Source: Janthinobacterium sp. FW305-129 (GTDB lineage: Bacteria; Pseudomonadota; Gammaproteobacteria; Burkholderiales; Burkholderiaceae_D). From it: 64,000 nucleotides of DNA. A model generated the notes under the pieces. The model was not told the DNA's origin. It worked only from the letters and a program-made list of their open reading frames with translations, and did not search any database. Shown piece after piece: positions 11,301-19,234 of the stretch; position 1 is the first letter of the stretch, and each line of letters opens with the position of its first letter. Position numbers and translations under genes: made by a program. The DNA lies in the NCBI RefSeq assembly GCF_020858115.1, contig NZ_JACYMM010000012.1, forward strand, positions 1 to 64,000, given 5' to 3'.

Positions 11301-13365
11301 TGCCGCGGTTGAATACGGCCAGGCCGCCTGCGAAATAGTTGGTAGAGGTGGTGGCCACGGCGCTGGAACTGCCCTTGATCAAGCCGCCGGCCGCATTCAC
11401 GCCGACCAGGCCGCCGGCGGCGCCATACGCGCCGGCAACAACGGTGCCGGCGGCGCGGCTGTTGCTGAGCGTGCCGGCATTGGTGCCCACCAGCGCGCCC
11501 ATGTTGATGTAGCCGGAACCATGCACGGCGCCGCTGCTGGACACATTTTCGATGGTGCCGTTATTGCGGCCCGCCAGCGCGCCGATGTCGGTATACGCGG
11601 CACCGTACGCGGCCTGCGAACCCGAAATATTGACATTGCTCAAGCTTAGGTTGCGCACGCTGCCAGCCACGCCAATATTGCCGAACATCGCCGCCGGCGT
11701 CTCGGGGCGGTTGATGGTCAAGCCATACAGTTCATGGCCCAGGCCGTCAAACTTGCCGGTAAACGGCGTCCCGGCGCTGCCGATCGGCACAAAGCCCTGG
11801 CCGCCGTCCCAGCCGGAGGTGCCGCGCGCGTCGATATTGCTACCCAGCACATAGTTGCCGGACAAATTGCCCTGCATGCCTTGCACGTCGCTGCCGGTCG
11901 TGCTGTTGAAGGCGCCCAGGCTGTTGATCACCTGATACACGACGACGCTGCCATTGCTGCCCAGCTTGGTGCTGAAGTTATTCCCCGATGGCAAATCCAC
12001 TTCGGCCTTGACGTTGTACGTGGACAGATTGCCGGCGGCGAGCACGCTCTGGCCATATTCCAGCGCCAGGCTGGCCGTGCCCGCGCCGCGCATGGCCTTG
12101 TTGATATTGATATTGTTCTGTGCCGTCAGGGTCAGCTTGTTGGCCGTCCAGTTGACGTTGTCATTGACGTTGATGTTGCCCTGCGTGCCGCTGCCGCCCG
12201 ACACGCTCTGGATCTGCACGTTGCCCGATTTCAAGGAGTTGCTGAGGAAGGCGCCCGTCATGTCGCCGCCGGAGACGGCGATATTGAAGTCGGTCGGGTC
12301 GATCAGCCAGGTGCCGGACAGGCCCTTGCTTGAGGCCGTCGTCACCTTCAGCGCATCGTCGATCTTCACGTGCGCGGCCGAGGTGTCGATGAAGCCGCCA
12401 TTGCCTTCAGCGGGCGCGCTGGCGTCCAGGGTGCCGCCCGCGTGCACCGTGCCGCTTTGCATGTCACCCAGCAACTTGATCGTGCCGCCGCGCGTGTCTA
12501 TCGTATGCGCCTCGATCACGCCCGTGTTGTTGACGACGGTTTTCAGCAAGTCGCCCGCCGCCTGCGCCGTCAGCACGACGCTGCCGCCGTCCGCCTTAAT
12601 CATGCCGCCGTTATGCACCAGCGCACCCACGGCGCCCTGGTCCACCGCCACGTTCAGCAAGCCATCACCGGCCACATCCAGGGTGATGGCCCTGCCCGCC
12701 GCCAGCGCCACCGAACCCAGGCGTGCCTGGATCGTGCCTTCGTTCGAGACGTTGGCGCCCAGCAAGGCCACATAGCCGCCCGGCGCGCTGATCGAACCCT
12801 GGTTCAGCACCTTGCCGCTACCGTTGCCGCTAAATTTGTAATTGCCGGCCATGAAGTCGGCATTGGAAATATCCAGGGTCGAAGCGACCAGGCCCGCCGT
12901 GTTCACGGACGCGCCCCGGCCGAACAGCACGCCGTTCGGGTTGACGATGAACACCTTGCCATTGGCCGACAAGTTGCCCAGGATGGTCGTGCCGTCGCTG
13001 CCCAGCACGCGGTTCAGGGCCACCGCATTGCTGTTGGGCTGCTGGAACTGCACCGACTCGCCCTTGCCGATATTGAAACTGGCCCAGTTGATCACGGCAT
13101 TCTGGCTGCCCTGCCGGATCACCGTCACGCCCGGCGCGCCGTTGATCGTTGCCTGCCCCGCCACCACCGTGCCGCCCGCCGGCCCCGCCAGTGCCAGCGA
13201 GCCATAGCCGAGCATCAGGGCCGCCGCCATGCCGGTCAAGGCAAAATGCGCCCCGCCACCGCTGCTGCCGGGCATCGAGCGCTTGCCGGCGGATTTGACG
13301 TTTTCGGAAACGGCGGCGTAGGCGCCGGTGGCCTGGTTCCAGATGGAGCGGTAGATGCGGTTCAT
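5362..13365 (-). CDS. TpsA-type giant adhesin (filamentous haemagglutinin family) with GLUG and YDG repeats
   Basis: A 2667-residue exoprotein of a two-partner secretion system. The N-terminus MNRIYRSIWNQ is the extended signal region typical of very large type V substrates, followed by a signal peptide to about residue 75. The TPS secretion domain (GQATINGAPGVTVIRQG, then NPNGVLFGRGASVNT) covers roughly residues 75-340. Residues about 570-1165 hold GLUG repeats (GGLVGxNxGxIxxSYAxG). Residues about 1170-2480 hold some fifteen YDG repeats (KVYDG...DKNAG...GNY), several nearly identical. The last 190 residues are MBG-like and low in complexity. It is exported by the TpsB encoded 34 bases upstream. 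Likely a surface adhesin or biofilm factor; no C-terminal toxin domain is visible. Confidence 0.93.
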   Translation of the reverse strand: MNRIYRSIWNQATGAYAAVSENVKSAGKRSMPGSSGGGAHFALTGMAAALMLGYGSLALAGPAGGTVVAGQATINGAPGVTVIRQGSQNAVINWASFNIGKGESVQFQQPNSNAVALNRVLGSDGTTILGNLSANGKVFIVNPNGVLFGRGASVNTAGLVASTLDISNADFMAGNYKFSGNGSGKVLNQGSISAPGGYVALLGANVSNEGTIQARLGSVALAAGRAITLDVAGDGLLNVAVDQGAVGALVHNGGMIKADGGSVVLTAQAAGDLLKTVVNNTGVIEAHTIDTRGGTIKLLGDMQSGTVHAGGTLDASAPAEGNGGFIDTSAAHVKIDDALKVTTASSKGLSGTWLIDPTDFNIAVSGGDMTGAFLSNSLKSGNVQIQSVSGGSGTQGNINVNDNVNWTANKLTLTAQNNININKAMRGAGTASLALEYGQSVLAAGNLSTYNVKAEVDLPSGNNFSTKLGSNGSVVVYQVINSLGAFNSTTGSDVQGMQGNLSGNYVLGSNIDARGTSGWDGGQGFVPIGSAGTPFTGKFDGLGHELYGLTINRPETPAAMFGNIGVAGSVRNLSLSNVNISGSQAAYGAAYTDIGALAGRNNGTIENVSSSGAVHGSGYINMGALVGTNAGTLSNSRAAGTVVAGAYGAAGGLVGVNAAGGLIKGSSSAVATTSTNYFAGGLAVFNRGTISDSYATGAISVGSAGGSYGGGLAAINTGGGTVTNSYATGNVTGTSGLGGLVGRIESGAVTNSYATGNVTGTNNLGGLVGVSAGPISNSYATGNVTGNSTVGGVVGYNIGVALTNTYYSGKLTTTGINNGAIVGDHNGGSIVNAYFNNILNSGLSAVGVVSNGASTVAQGLSAAQMLQGSNFTGFNFTSTAGATGNNWVIVSGDGSINGAAAGTRPMLASEWSNTINSTHQLQLMAMNKAASYTLGSSFSAAGTAANGNDVWGSTGFIPVGTAASAFTGSLDGTGHIISNLNIAKAGVSDVGLFGAIGSGGAVANVGLSGGSVAGGTNVGALAGSNAGTISGSFATSGVTSTSTGGGLVGSNTGTVVDSYASGTVSGTSTVGGLVGSNGGSIANSYANGGVSGTSNVGGLVGANAGSVTGSYWDTVASGQANSMGGTGKTTAQLKNLSNYTGAGWELGQMWVVYDGQSAPFLRSFMKQVAVRVSYDSKVYDGVAYAGGSNSVTYSNTVAGASLLGTPVYAGNAAGAVNAGTYGVSASGLYSSGGQSGYAISYIDGGLVITPKSVTLSGAAVGDKVYDGTTVAAISGTLNGVLAGDLANVSSTVNGTYASKNAGNGIAVTVNAALGGSAGGNYALAPVNGLTGNISKATISGVSGIVAGNKVYDGTATASLNTAGATFAGMVGGDSLSVSGASGSFGDKNAATGKAVSISGIVLGGTDAGNYNLTNATASSTADISKATITGVAGIVAGNKVYDGGVAASLNTAGASFTGMVGGDSLTVSGASGSFTDKNASNGKTVNISGITLGGTDAGNYNFTNTLASSTANISKATISGVSGIVAGNKVYDGTATAGLNTAGATFAGMVGGDTLNVSAASGSFSDKNAGTGKAVSISGIVLGGTDAGNYNLASSTAGSTADITAKALTLTGLSGNNKVYDGTADANLTGGTLNGLVNAETLGFAVQGASYSDKNAGTGKAITIGGVTLSDGSGLAGNYTLSAPGGLTGDIAKATITGITGLSAEDKVYNGNLSASLSAGLAVINGKIAGDDVQLSSANGAFTDKNVGTNKAVNISNITLSGSDLGNYNFSNNTATATANITPKAVTLSGVTADNKVYDGTTAAVLSGGTLSGMVAGETLSFSGGVGSFSDKNAGTAKVVAISGTTLQNGTGLASNYTFTSPGNVTADISKASISGVSNVGVNNKTYDGQKTATLNGTATFTGIIGDDSLTVAGNGEFSDKNAGTGKTVNVSGITLGGADAGNYLLGSTTSSGVADIAKASIGSVSNVGVNNKTYDASATATLNGAATFNGMVNGDSLTVAGNGAFSDKNAGTGKTVNVSNITLGGADAGNYLLGSTTSSGVADIAKASISGVSNVGVNNKTYDGQKTATLNGTATFTGIFGDDSLTVAGNGEFSDKNAGTGKTVNVSNITLAGADAGNYLLGSTTSSGVADIAKASIGSVSNVGVSNKTYDGLRTATLNGTATFDGIIGNDSLSVAGSALFSDKNAGTAKVAMVSGITLAGADAGNYILGSNVSSGTADITPKALTVTGQVAGNKVYDGNAVAQLSGGSLAGLVGDETLAIGGQTAAFSDKNAGNAKAVTVSGTTLLDGTGSASNYTVANPTGLTASITPASISAIAGIVAANKVYDGGTAASLNLAGATFNGLVAGDALSLAGGPVLGAFSDKNAARGKTVTISGLALGGADAANYVLASSLASTTADITPAALTVSASGVNKVYDATTNAVVSLRDNRLGNDQLSIASDGASFSDKNAGAGKTVTVAGIRLSGADAGNYVVNSSASTTATISQAALTVKVDNAEKDQGRANPDFRASYSGLLGGDTLAAEVSGNLAFSTPAATTSAAGNYLVSASGQASNNYALNYVDGVLTVKPTEALQSAVANVIAAVAVAPSQGNMVQADMIVSGETAPGKPAAAQEAPREAETGSAGSAPAVQLAGNVVGNVLPGLRLSVVDSGLRLPAEAGGNTRQDSQ
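5930..9860 (-). repeat. Tandem YDG-domain repeats inside tpsA
   Basis: About fifteen repeats of roughly 240-270 bases, each encoding K[VT]Y[DN]G near its start, a SDKNAG core and a GNY end. Two subfamilies are almost identical at DNA level: about four units at 6700-7750 (TYDGQKTATLNGTATF type) and about three at 8560-9380 (VYDGTATASLNTAGATF type). This points to recent internal duplication or gene conversion and makes copy-number change likely. Confidence 0.85.
10000..11660 (-). repeat. GLUG-motif repeats inside tpsA
   Basis: Repeated units of 60-90 bases encoding GGLVGxNxG(T/S)IxNSYAxGxVxG. Most copies are diverged. GLUG motifs are known from bacterial surface proteins and a few secreted peptidases; here they separate the TPS domain from the YDG array. 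Confidence 0.8.
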
Positions 13366-13399
13366 GGCAATGTCCTGATGTTTTTATTGATGTAGTAAT

Positions 13400-15064
13400 T
13401 TAGAAATATTTGATGGCTTGCAGCCAGAAACGGCCTGCCGCATCGGGTGCCGAGGTCGCCTTGGCATTGCCCAGCTTGTGCGCGTAATACGCCTTCAGCA
13501 CGAGCGCATTGGCGCCCGTCCACGTCACGCCCACGCCGGCGCCGCTCAGGGTGCGGCGGTTGTCGCCGGCGCTCCAGGCATCGCGGTTCAGCTTGACGGT
13601 GCCCGTGTCGGCAAAGGCCAGCACCTGCAGCTGGCCCGGGAAGGCCGTGAACGCCGTCACGTTCTGGCGCAATTCCAGATTCAGCACGTAGCCCTGGTCG
13701 CCATACGCCTCGCCGCCCGGATAGGCGCGCACGCCGCCCACGCCGCCGATGCCCATCTTTTCCGAGACATCGAGGTTTTTCGATGCTGCCTGGCCACTGA
13801 TGGTGCCGAACAGGCTCGTCTCGCCGCCCAGGCTTTGCACGCGCGCCCCGTTGAAGGCAAGCTTGTTGAAGTGGCCGTTGCTTTTCACCGTCAGCTGGTC
13901 GAGCAGCAAGGCATCGAGCGTCCCGATATCGATCTTGCCCGTGGTGTACGTGATGGAATAGGTGCTGACGCCACCGCCGCCCCAGCCGTCCTTGCCGTCG
14001 CCATTCAGGTTCAGCATCCACACCCTGGCCGTCTTGTCGTTGACGCTGCCCGTCGATTCCGTCCGGTCCTGGAAGGTCTTGTCGTCATAGCTGACCTGCG
14101 CATACAGGTTGTTGCTGCGCGAACGGATCAGCGGATAACTGCCGTAGGCGCTGGCGATCTTCGCCGTGCCCTTGGCGTCGAGCACGGCAAATTCCTTGCC
14201 CAGCTTGTAATCCATGTACGTGTAGGCGCCGCCCAGGCGCAGCAAGCCCGCCTGCCCCTGGTAGGCCAGGCGGCCATAGTTCAGGCCGTCAGCCGACGTG
14301 AAGGCGCGCACGGTGGCCACGTCGCCGATGCCAGCCAGTTCATTGATGTTCAGGGTGGCGCCGATGCGGTTGCGGCCCGTGTAGCGGTTGCCCTGGTTAT
14401 CGACGTCGATGCTGCCGTTGAAGCGCGCGCCGGGCTGCACGTCGACGATGAGGTCGGACGCCCCCAGGGACGCCCCCGGCGCCAGGGTCGAGCTGACCTG
14501 CACGCCCGGCAAGTCCGACAGCAGCAGCAAGCGCCGCTCCAGTGGCGGCGTGGAAATCACCTGCCCATCCAGGCCGGCCAGCAGCGTGCCGGCCAGGCCG
14601 TCGGACAGATTGCTCTGGTTGCGCAGCTGCACTTGCCCATACCGGCCCGGCAGCACGTCGATGGCGACGACGCCATCGTGGATGTCTTGCGCGGGCAGAT
14701 ACGCCTGCGCCAGGAAATAACCGCGGTTCTGATAATAGCTGGCAATTTTGGACGCCATGGCGCGCAGCTCGCCCAGGGTCAGCTCGCTGCCGGGGACAAA
14801 ACCCGTGGCGGCGACCAGTTCGCTCTCGGCAAACACGGGCGGCGCCGCGATACGCAGGCGCTGCACGCTGATGCGCGTGGTATCGCCCACCGTGGTGGCC
14901 GGCACGTTACCCTGCTGCACGCGGATGGCTGGCGGCACTTTCGGCAACTGTGGCGCGACGGGAATCTGCTGCAACTGGCTGCCGGCATTCGGGGGATCGA
15001 CGGCCCAGGCGGTCTGGATCAGCGCCAGCAAGGTCAGTGGAAGTAATTTGGTATTCAAGGTCAT
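13400..15064 (-). CDS. TpsB outer-membrane transporter (ShlB/FhaC/HecB family)
   Basis: About 554 residues that form the Omp85-superfamily pore exporting the TpsA adhesin. The protein begins MTLNTKLLPLTLLALIQTAWA, a clear signal peptide. A POTRA region follows (residues about 70-210, with the TpsB pattern YYQNRGYFLAQAYLP), then a beta-barrel ending in IKYF with an aromatic terminus. The ATG at 15064 gives the natural signal peptide, but AAAGG abuts it directly. A GTG at 15094 in the same frame is the alternative and would add ten residues. The gene is 34 bases upstream of tpsA, in the usual tpsB-tpsA order. Confidence 0.93.
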   Translation of the reverse strand: MTLNTKLLPLTLLALIQTAWAVDPPNAGSQLQQIPVAPQLPKVPPAIRVQQGNVPATTVGDTTRISVQRLRIAAPPVFAESELVAATGFVPGSELTLGELRAMASKIASYYQNRGYFLAQAYLPAQDIHDGVVAIDVLPGRYGQVQLRNQSNLSDGLAGTLLAGLDGQVISTPPLERRLLLLSDLPGVQVSSTLAPGASLGASDLIVDVQPGARFNGSIDVDNQGNRYTGRNRIGATLNINELAGIGDVATVRAFTSADGLNYGRLAYQGQAGLLRLGGAYTYMDYKLGKEFAVLDAKGTAKIASAYGSYPLIRSRSNNLYAQVSYDDKTFQDRTESTGSVNDKTARVWMLNLNGDGKDGWGGGGVSTYSITYTTGKIDIGTLDALLLDQLTVKSNGHFNKLAFNGARVQSLGGETSLFGTISGQAASKNLDVSEKMGIGGVGGVRAYPGGEAYGDQGYVLNLELRQNVTAFTAFPGQLQVLAFADTGTVKLNRDAWSAGDNRRTLSGAGVGVTWTGANALVLKAYYAHKLGNAKATSAPDAAGRFWLQAIKYF

Positions 15065-15679
15065 CCTTTCAGGCGGCGCGCCCGCGCCAGGCACGCCGTT
15101 TCCGGCGGCACTGGCGGGGAATACAAGAGCGCGAAGAAAGATATTCTTTTGCTACCAATGTTAAATAAAATAGCAACGGAAGAATAAAATTCTCAACAGC
15201 AACATTGATCCATTTTAGCGCGCCATGAGAAGAGAAAATACTTGCCTGGGGGACTGATTCCCTACATTGGTGCAGCCCAAACACGAACATCGGCAAAATC
15301 CTCAAAGTCGCGGGAAAATGCACCTTTCCACCAAGAAATTCGTTGTCTTCATGCAACAAATCTTCCGCAACATGACTATCGACATGCTACTTTTCGCAGC
15401 ACAAATAGTTGTTCCAATGACGACTTATTGATATTGTCGCAAGATAAAACAATGTTATTGTTTTGCATACACTGATTCTCTTTCCATGACGCAATTTCTT
15501 GCCCCACAAGAGCGTGTAACATTCTTGTAAAAATGAGTTATTAATGAATTAATTCCCGCCCTGGAATGCTTGAAAAATACAGGCGTGACAGCCAGCTGGC
15601 ATGTCGGACACAAGACCGACCTACCGGCTGCGCGGAGGAAGAGAGGTGAAGTGCGCTGGCGTGCCGCGCTGGCCAGGCG
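15065..15679. promoter_or_regulatory. AT-rich intergenic region upstream of tpsB
   Basis: About 615 bases without a convincing gene, much richer in A and T than the flanks, lying between tpsB and the 3' end of the cytochrome gene. It should carry the tpsBA promoter. A perfect 19-base dyad, AAAACAAT-GTT-ATTGTTTT, lies at 15446-15464, and a looser CGAC...GTCG dyad at 15421-15439. AT-rich DNA before an adhesin operon often marks silencing by nucleoid proteins; that is inference. A short open frame at 15570-15827 has no recognisable features. Confidence 0.5.
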
Positions 15680-16291
15680 CTACCTGGACAGCACGTATTT
15701 CGCCAGGGCCGCCGCATCGGCTACACTGAGCTGGCTGAACGGCGGCATGGGCACGGGCCCCCATTTGCCGGCGCCGCCGCTGCGGATATTCGCCGCCACG
15801 GCGGCAACGCCGTCCTTGCCCTTGTAGCGGGCGGCCACCTCGGCAAAGCCGGGGCCGACCACTTTCTGGTCGAGGGCGTGACAAGCCATGCAGCCATTTG
15901 CCGCCAGCAAGGTTTTCACATCCTTGCCGCCAGCGGCCGGGACAGCCGCTGCGGCGGGCTTCGTTGCGACGGCAGGCGCCGCGGCGCCCCGCTCCGCGCC
16001 ATAGGTTTTCACCAGGTAGTCGACCATGGCCGGCATGTCCGCGTCGTCAAACTGGGCGCCGAACGGCTTCTTCATCTTCTTGACGGTCGCTTCCCAGTAG
16101 GCGCGCGGCGAAGCGGGCGGCTGGGTCGATGCGTACTGGGCCGCGTGGCACGTCATGCAGTTGCGCTGCACCAGCTGGTAGCCGGGCAATTCGCTGGGTT
16201 TATAGGCCGCCGTTTCCGGCGGCAAGTGGATGTCCAGCGCGCACGCGCTGCCCGCCGCCGACAGTGCCAGCGCGGCAAGTATTATCTTCAT
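15680..16291 (-). CDS. Di-haem cytochrome c, likely electron acceptor of the sulfite dehydrogenase
   Basis: About 203 residues from the ATG at 16291, behind a strong GAGGAGAA site. A Sec signal peptide (to ...GSACA) is followed by two CxxCH haem sites: CMTCH in the N-terminal half and CMACH after an Ala/Pro-rich linker. The second half has a methionine-containing segment typical of class I cytochromes. It begins 10 bases after the molybdenum enzyme stop, the same arrangement as sorA-sorB in sulfite:cytochrome c oxidoreductases. Known SorB is mono-haem, so the two-haem form here is a variant. Role: periplasmic electron transfer from sulfite toward the respiratory chain. Confidence 0.82.
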   Translation of the reverse strand: MKIILAALALSAAGSACALDIHLPPETAAYKPSELPGYQLVQRNCMTCHAAQYASTQPPASPRAYWEATVKKMKKPFGAQFDDADMPAMVDYLVKTYGAERGAAAPAVATKPAAAAVPAAGGKDVKTLLAANGCMACHALDQKVVGPGFAEVAARYKGKDGVAAVAANIRSGGAGKWGPVPMPPFSQLSVADAAALAKYVLSR

Positions 16292-16301
16292 ATGATTCTC
16301 C

Positions 16302-17528
16302 TCAGACTGCCTGAATGCGCGTGGTTTCCACCACATTGCGCATATAACCCATGGGATTCCACAGGGCTTTCATGGGCTGGCTCTGGCCGATGCGGTTGAC
16401 GGCGCGCACCATCAGCACGTGCTTGCCCTTGCGCGGCGCCTTCATGACCATCGTCCACTCGCGGAACGAGAAGCGTCCCAGGTCCTTGCCCAGCGTTGCT
16501 TCCTGCCACGTCTGGCCGCCGTCCACCGACACGGTCACCTCGCTGATGCCCTGGCCGCCATCGAAGGCGATGCCGCGCAAGGCCAGGTCGTGCCCCGCCT
16601 TCACTCGCGCGCCATCTTGCACGCTGGTAATGAAGGAGCGCACGTTGAGGCGGCTGATCGGCGTCGTCTTGCCCACGGGCGTGCCCGGCTCGATGAAGCC
16701 GGAACCGTTGTCGGGGATGCGGTAACCCGTGCTCATCCAGAAGCCGTCAAACGGCTTGTCCAGCACCGTGATGTCGCTCAAGTGCTTGACCCAGTAAGTG
16801 CCATAGTAGCCCGGCACGATCAGGCGCAGCGGATAGCCGTTGAGGAAAGGAATGTCCTCGCCATTCATGGCCCAGGCCAGCAGCACGTCGCCGGCCATGA
16901 TGTGCTCGACGGACAAGGCTTTCTGGAAGTCGGGGCCGTCGCCCACGGGCGGCGTTTCCAGGCCGTTGAAGGCCACCTGCACGGCATTGGCCGCGATGCC
17001 GGCTTTTTCCAGCACGGTTTTCAGGGGGATGCCCGTCCAGCGGGCATTGCCCATGGCGCCATTGCCCAGCTGCCCGCCGTTGGCGCGCGGGGCAAAGAAG
17101 CCGCGGCTGTTGCCCGAACATTGCGTCACGGCCACCACGTCGACGGGCTCGGCCAGCTGTTTCAGTTCCGCCAGCGACAGCTCCAGCGGCGTCTTGACGA
17201 GGCCGCCGATGCGCAAGCGGTAACTGCCGCCATCGATGCTGGTGGGCAAGCCGCTCCAGTGATAGCGCACGAAGAACGCGTCGTTGGGCGTGATGGCCCC
17301 CTCGTTGAACACGCTGAACGGCGTTTCCAGCTGGGGCGGGCGGCTGGTCAGCAGGATCAGCGGGCGCTTTTGCGGAAAGGCCACCAGTTCGCGCTCGCCG
17401 TTTTCAAACGGCAAGGTGACAGAGGCAGCCAGGGCCGACCCAGGCCCCGCCACGGCGGCGGCGCCCAGGGCGGCCGTCGTGCGCAGGAAGCGGCGCCGGC
17501 TGGCGGGCAACAAAGTCGTATCAGACAT
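16302..17528 (-). CDS. sorA: Periplasmic molybdenum sulfite dehydrogenase (SorA/sulfite oxidase family)
   Basis: About 408 residues from the ATG at 17528 (GGAG site eight bases before). The N-terminus SRRRFLRTTAALGAA is a twin-arginine signal, as expected for a Mo-cofactor protein folded before export. The molybdopterin domain contains VTQCSGNSRGFF, with the cysteine that ligands molybdenum, followed by a C-terminal dimerisation domain (VSVDGGQTWQEA, MVRAVNRIGQSQP). The enzyme oxidises sulfite to sulfate and passes electrons to the downstream cytochrome. In this block it would remove sulfite released by Xsc. The start overlaps the upstream permease stop by 8 bases, so translation is probably coupled. 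A broader sulfite-oxidase-like activity cannot be excluded. Confidence 0.87.
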   Translation of the reverse strand: MSDTTLLPASRRRFLRTTAALGAAAVAGPGSALAASVTLPFENGERELVAFPQKRPLILLTSRPPQLETPFSVFNEGAITPNDAFFVRYHWSGLPTSIDGGSYRLRIGGLVKTPLELSLAELKQLAEPVDVVAVTQCSGNSRGFFAPRANGGQLGNGAMGNARWTGIPLKTVLEKAGIAANAVQVAFNGLETPPVGDGPDFQKALSVEHIMAGDVLLAWAMNGEDIPFLNGYPLRLIVPGYYGTYWVKHLSDITVLDKPFDGFWMSTGYRIPDNGSGFIEPGTPVGKTTPISRLNVRSFITSVQDGARVKAGHDLALRGIAFDGGQGISEVTVSVDGGQTWQEATLGKDLGRFSFREWTMVMKAPRKGKHVLMVRAVNRIGQSQPMKALWNPMGYMRNVVETTRIQAV

Positions 17529-18954
17529 GTTTGAGCTCCACTTTGGTGTCGGCGGAGGCACCGCCGTTGCGGTCATCGTTGACCAGCTTCTTGATGTAGT
17601 ACATGACGCTCATGATGACCACGCTCAACAAGCCGAACCAGAACGACACGCGCTGCTCCGTATCGGACGACACGCTCATGGCCCCCAGGATCACCAGCAT
17701 GGCGATGATGGTGAAATACGTAAGATAGGGGAAAAGCCACATGCGCACCTTGATGCGTTCCGGGCATTCGCGTTCCAGGCGGCGGCGCAGGCGCAATTGA
17801 GATATCGCAATGAGCAGGTACACGAACAGGATCAGAATGCCGTAGGAATTGACGATGAAGGGGAAGACCAGGTCGGCCGACACATACGAGACGGCAATGG
17901 CAAAGTAGGCGAACAAGGTGCTGAACAAAATGGCGCGAATCGGCACGCCATTCTTGCTCAGCTTGACCAGGCCCGTGGGGGCATCGCCGCGGCGCGTCAG
18001 CGCAAAGATCATGCGCGACGAGGCGTACAGGCTGGAGTTCAGGGCCGACAGCACGGCCGTCAAAATGATGGCGTTCATGATGTGGGCCGCGTACGGGATA
18101 TTCATGACGGTCAGGGCGCTGACGAAGGGCGTGGCGATGGCCGGCGAATCCCAGGGCACGATGCAGACGACGACGAACATGGAACCGACATAAAACATCA
18201 GCACGCGGGTGACGACGGAATTGGTGGCGCGGGCGATGGCCTTGGCCGGGTCCGACGTTTCGGCGGCGGCGATGGTGACGATTTCGGCGCCCGAATAAAA
18301 GGCCGTGGCGGCCACGGCGCCGCTCAGTACGGGGCCCCAGCCGTGCGGCATGAAGCCGCCATGGCTGGTCAAAAAGCCCAGGCTTGGGATGCTGTTGGGC
18401 AAGCTGCCCGTGAGGAAAAGCGCGCCGACGAACAGGAAGACGACGATGGCGACCACCTTGATCGAAGCGAACCAGAACTCGAATTCGCCGAACGCTTTCA
18501 CCGAGAACAGGTTCAGCACCGTCATCGACACGAGCAAGACCAGACTGATGGACCACGATGGCACGTCGGGCAGCCAGAAGTTGACCAGCTTGGCGCCGGC
18601 GATGGCTTCCAGGGCCACGACGACGACCCAGAAATACCAGTACATCCAGCCGCTCATGAAGCCGAGGAATTTCGACACCTTCGGCTTGTCGTCGAAGGCC
18701 AGGCGCGCATATTCGTAAAAGGAGCCGACCACGGGCAGGGACGAAGCCAGCTCGCCCAGCATGCGCATGATCAGGACGACGAGGCCGCCCGTGAGCAAGA
18801 AGGATAGGATGGCGGCCGGGCCGGCAGCCTTGGCGATGACGCCGCTGCCAACGAAAAGGCCGGCGCCGATCACGCCGCCGATGGCGATCATGCTCATGTG
18901 GCGTTGCTTCAGCGAGTGCTGCAAGCCGGTACTGTTATGCGATTCGCTAATCAT
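17521..18954 (-). CDS. APC-family amino acid permease, GabP-like
   Basis: A 477-residue integral membrane protein with about twelve hydrophobic segments. The N-terminal LKQRHMSMIAIGGVIGAGLFVGSG and the GWMYWYFWVVVVALEA region resemble the gamma-aminobutyrate permease branch of the amino acid-polyamine-organocation family. The start at 18954 has a perfect AGGAGA site. It sits between tauC and sorA and overlaps sorA by 8 bases, so it is tied to the taurine block. Since taurine, hypotaurine and homotaurine are close analogues of GABA and beta-alanine, it may be an extra importer for one of these. That role is inference; a plain GABA or amino acid permease fits the sequence equally well. Confidence 0.85.
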   Translation of the reverse strand: MISESHNSTGLQHSLKQRHMSMIAIGGVIGAGLFVGSGVIAKAAGPAAILSFLLTGGLVVLIMRMLGELASSLPVVGSFYEYARLAFDDKPKVSKFLGFMSGWMYWYFWVVVVALEAIAGAKLVNFWLPDVPSWSISLVLLVSMTVLNLFSVKAFGEFEFWFASIKVVAIVVFLFVGALFLTGSLPNSIPSLGFLTSHGGFMPHGWGPVLSGAVAATAFYSGAEIVTIAAAETSDPAKAIARATNSVVTRVLMFYVGSMFVVVCIVPWDSPAIATPFVSALTVMNIPYAAHIMNAIILTAVLSALNSSLYASSRMIFALTRRGDAPTGLVKLSKNGVPIRAILFSTLFAYFAIAVSYVSADLVFPFIVNSYGILILFVYLLIAISQLRLRRRLERECPERIKVRMWLFPYLTYFTIIAMLVILGAMSVSSDTEQRVSFWFGLLSVVIMSVMYYIKKLVNDDRNGGASADTKVELKHV

Positions 18955-19234
18955 GTTTTGTCTCCTGAAAATCTCTGAAGCTCGGTGCGCCCTGCCTGCT
19001 GCGGCTTGCTCTTGCCGCGCGGCTTTGTTTTATTTAGGCAACACCGTCAAGCAGCATCGATACATCGTGTGAATCAGTCTGGTTGGCCGCATTCCATAAG
19101 TCAATCTGGAAATGCAGCGGCCCGGCGCGGCGCCCAAGGGGCAAGCGCGCTGGAGGGTAAGTACGGCTTATTGCGGATTAAAAAAAGGGAGCGGCGGCAA
19201 CACTTGTGGCGTGCGCGCCACTCCCGGGAACGTC

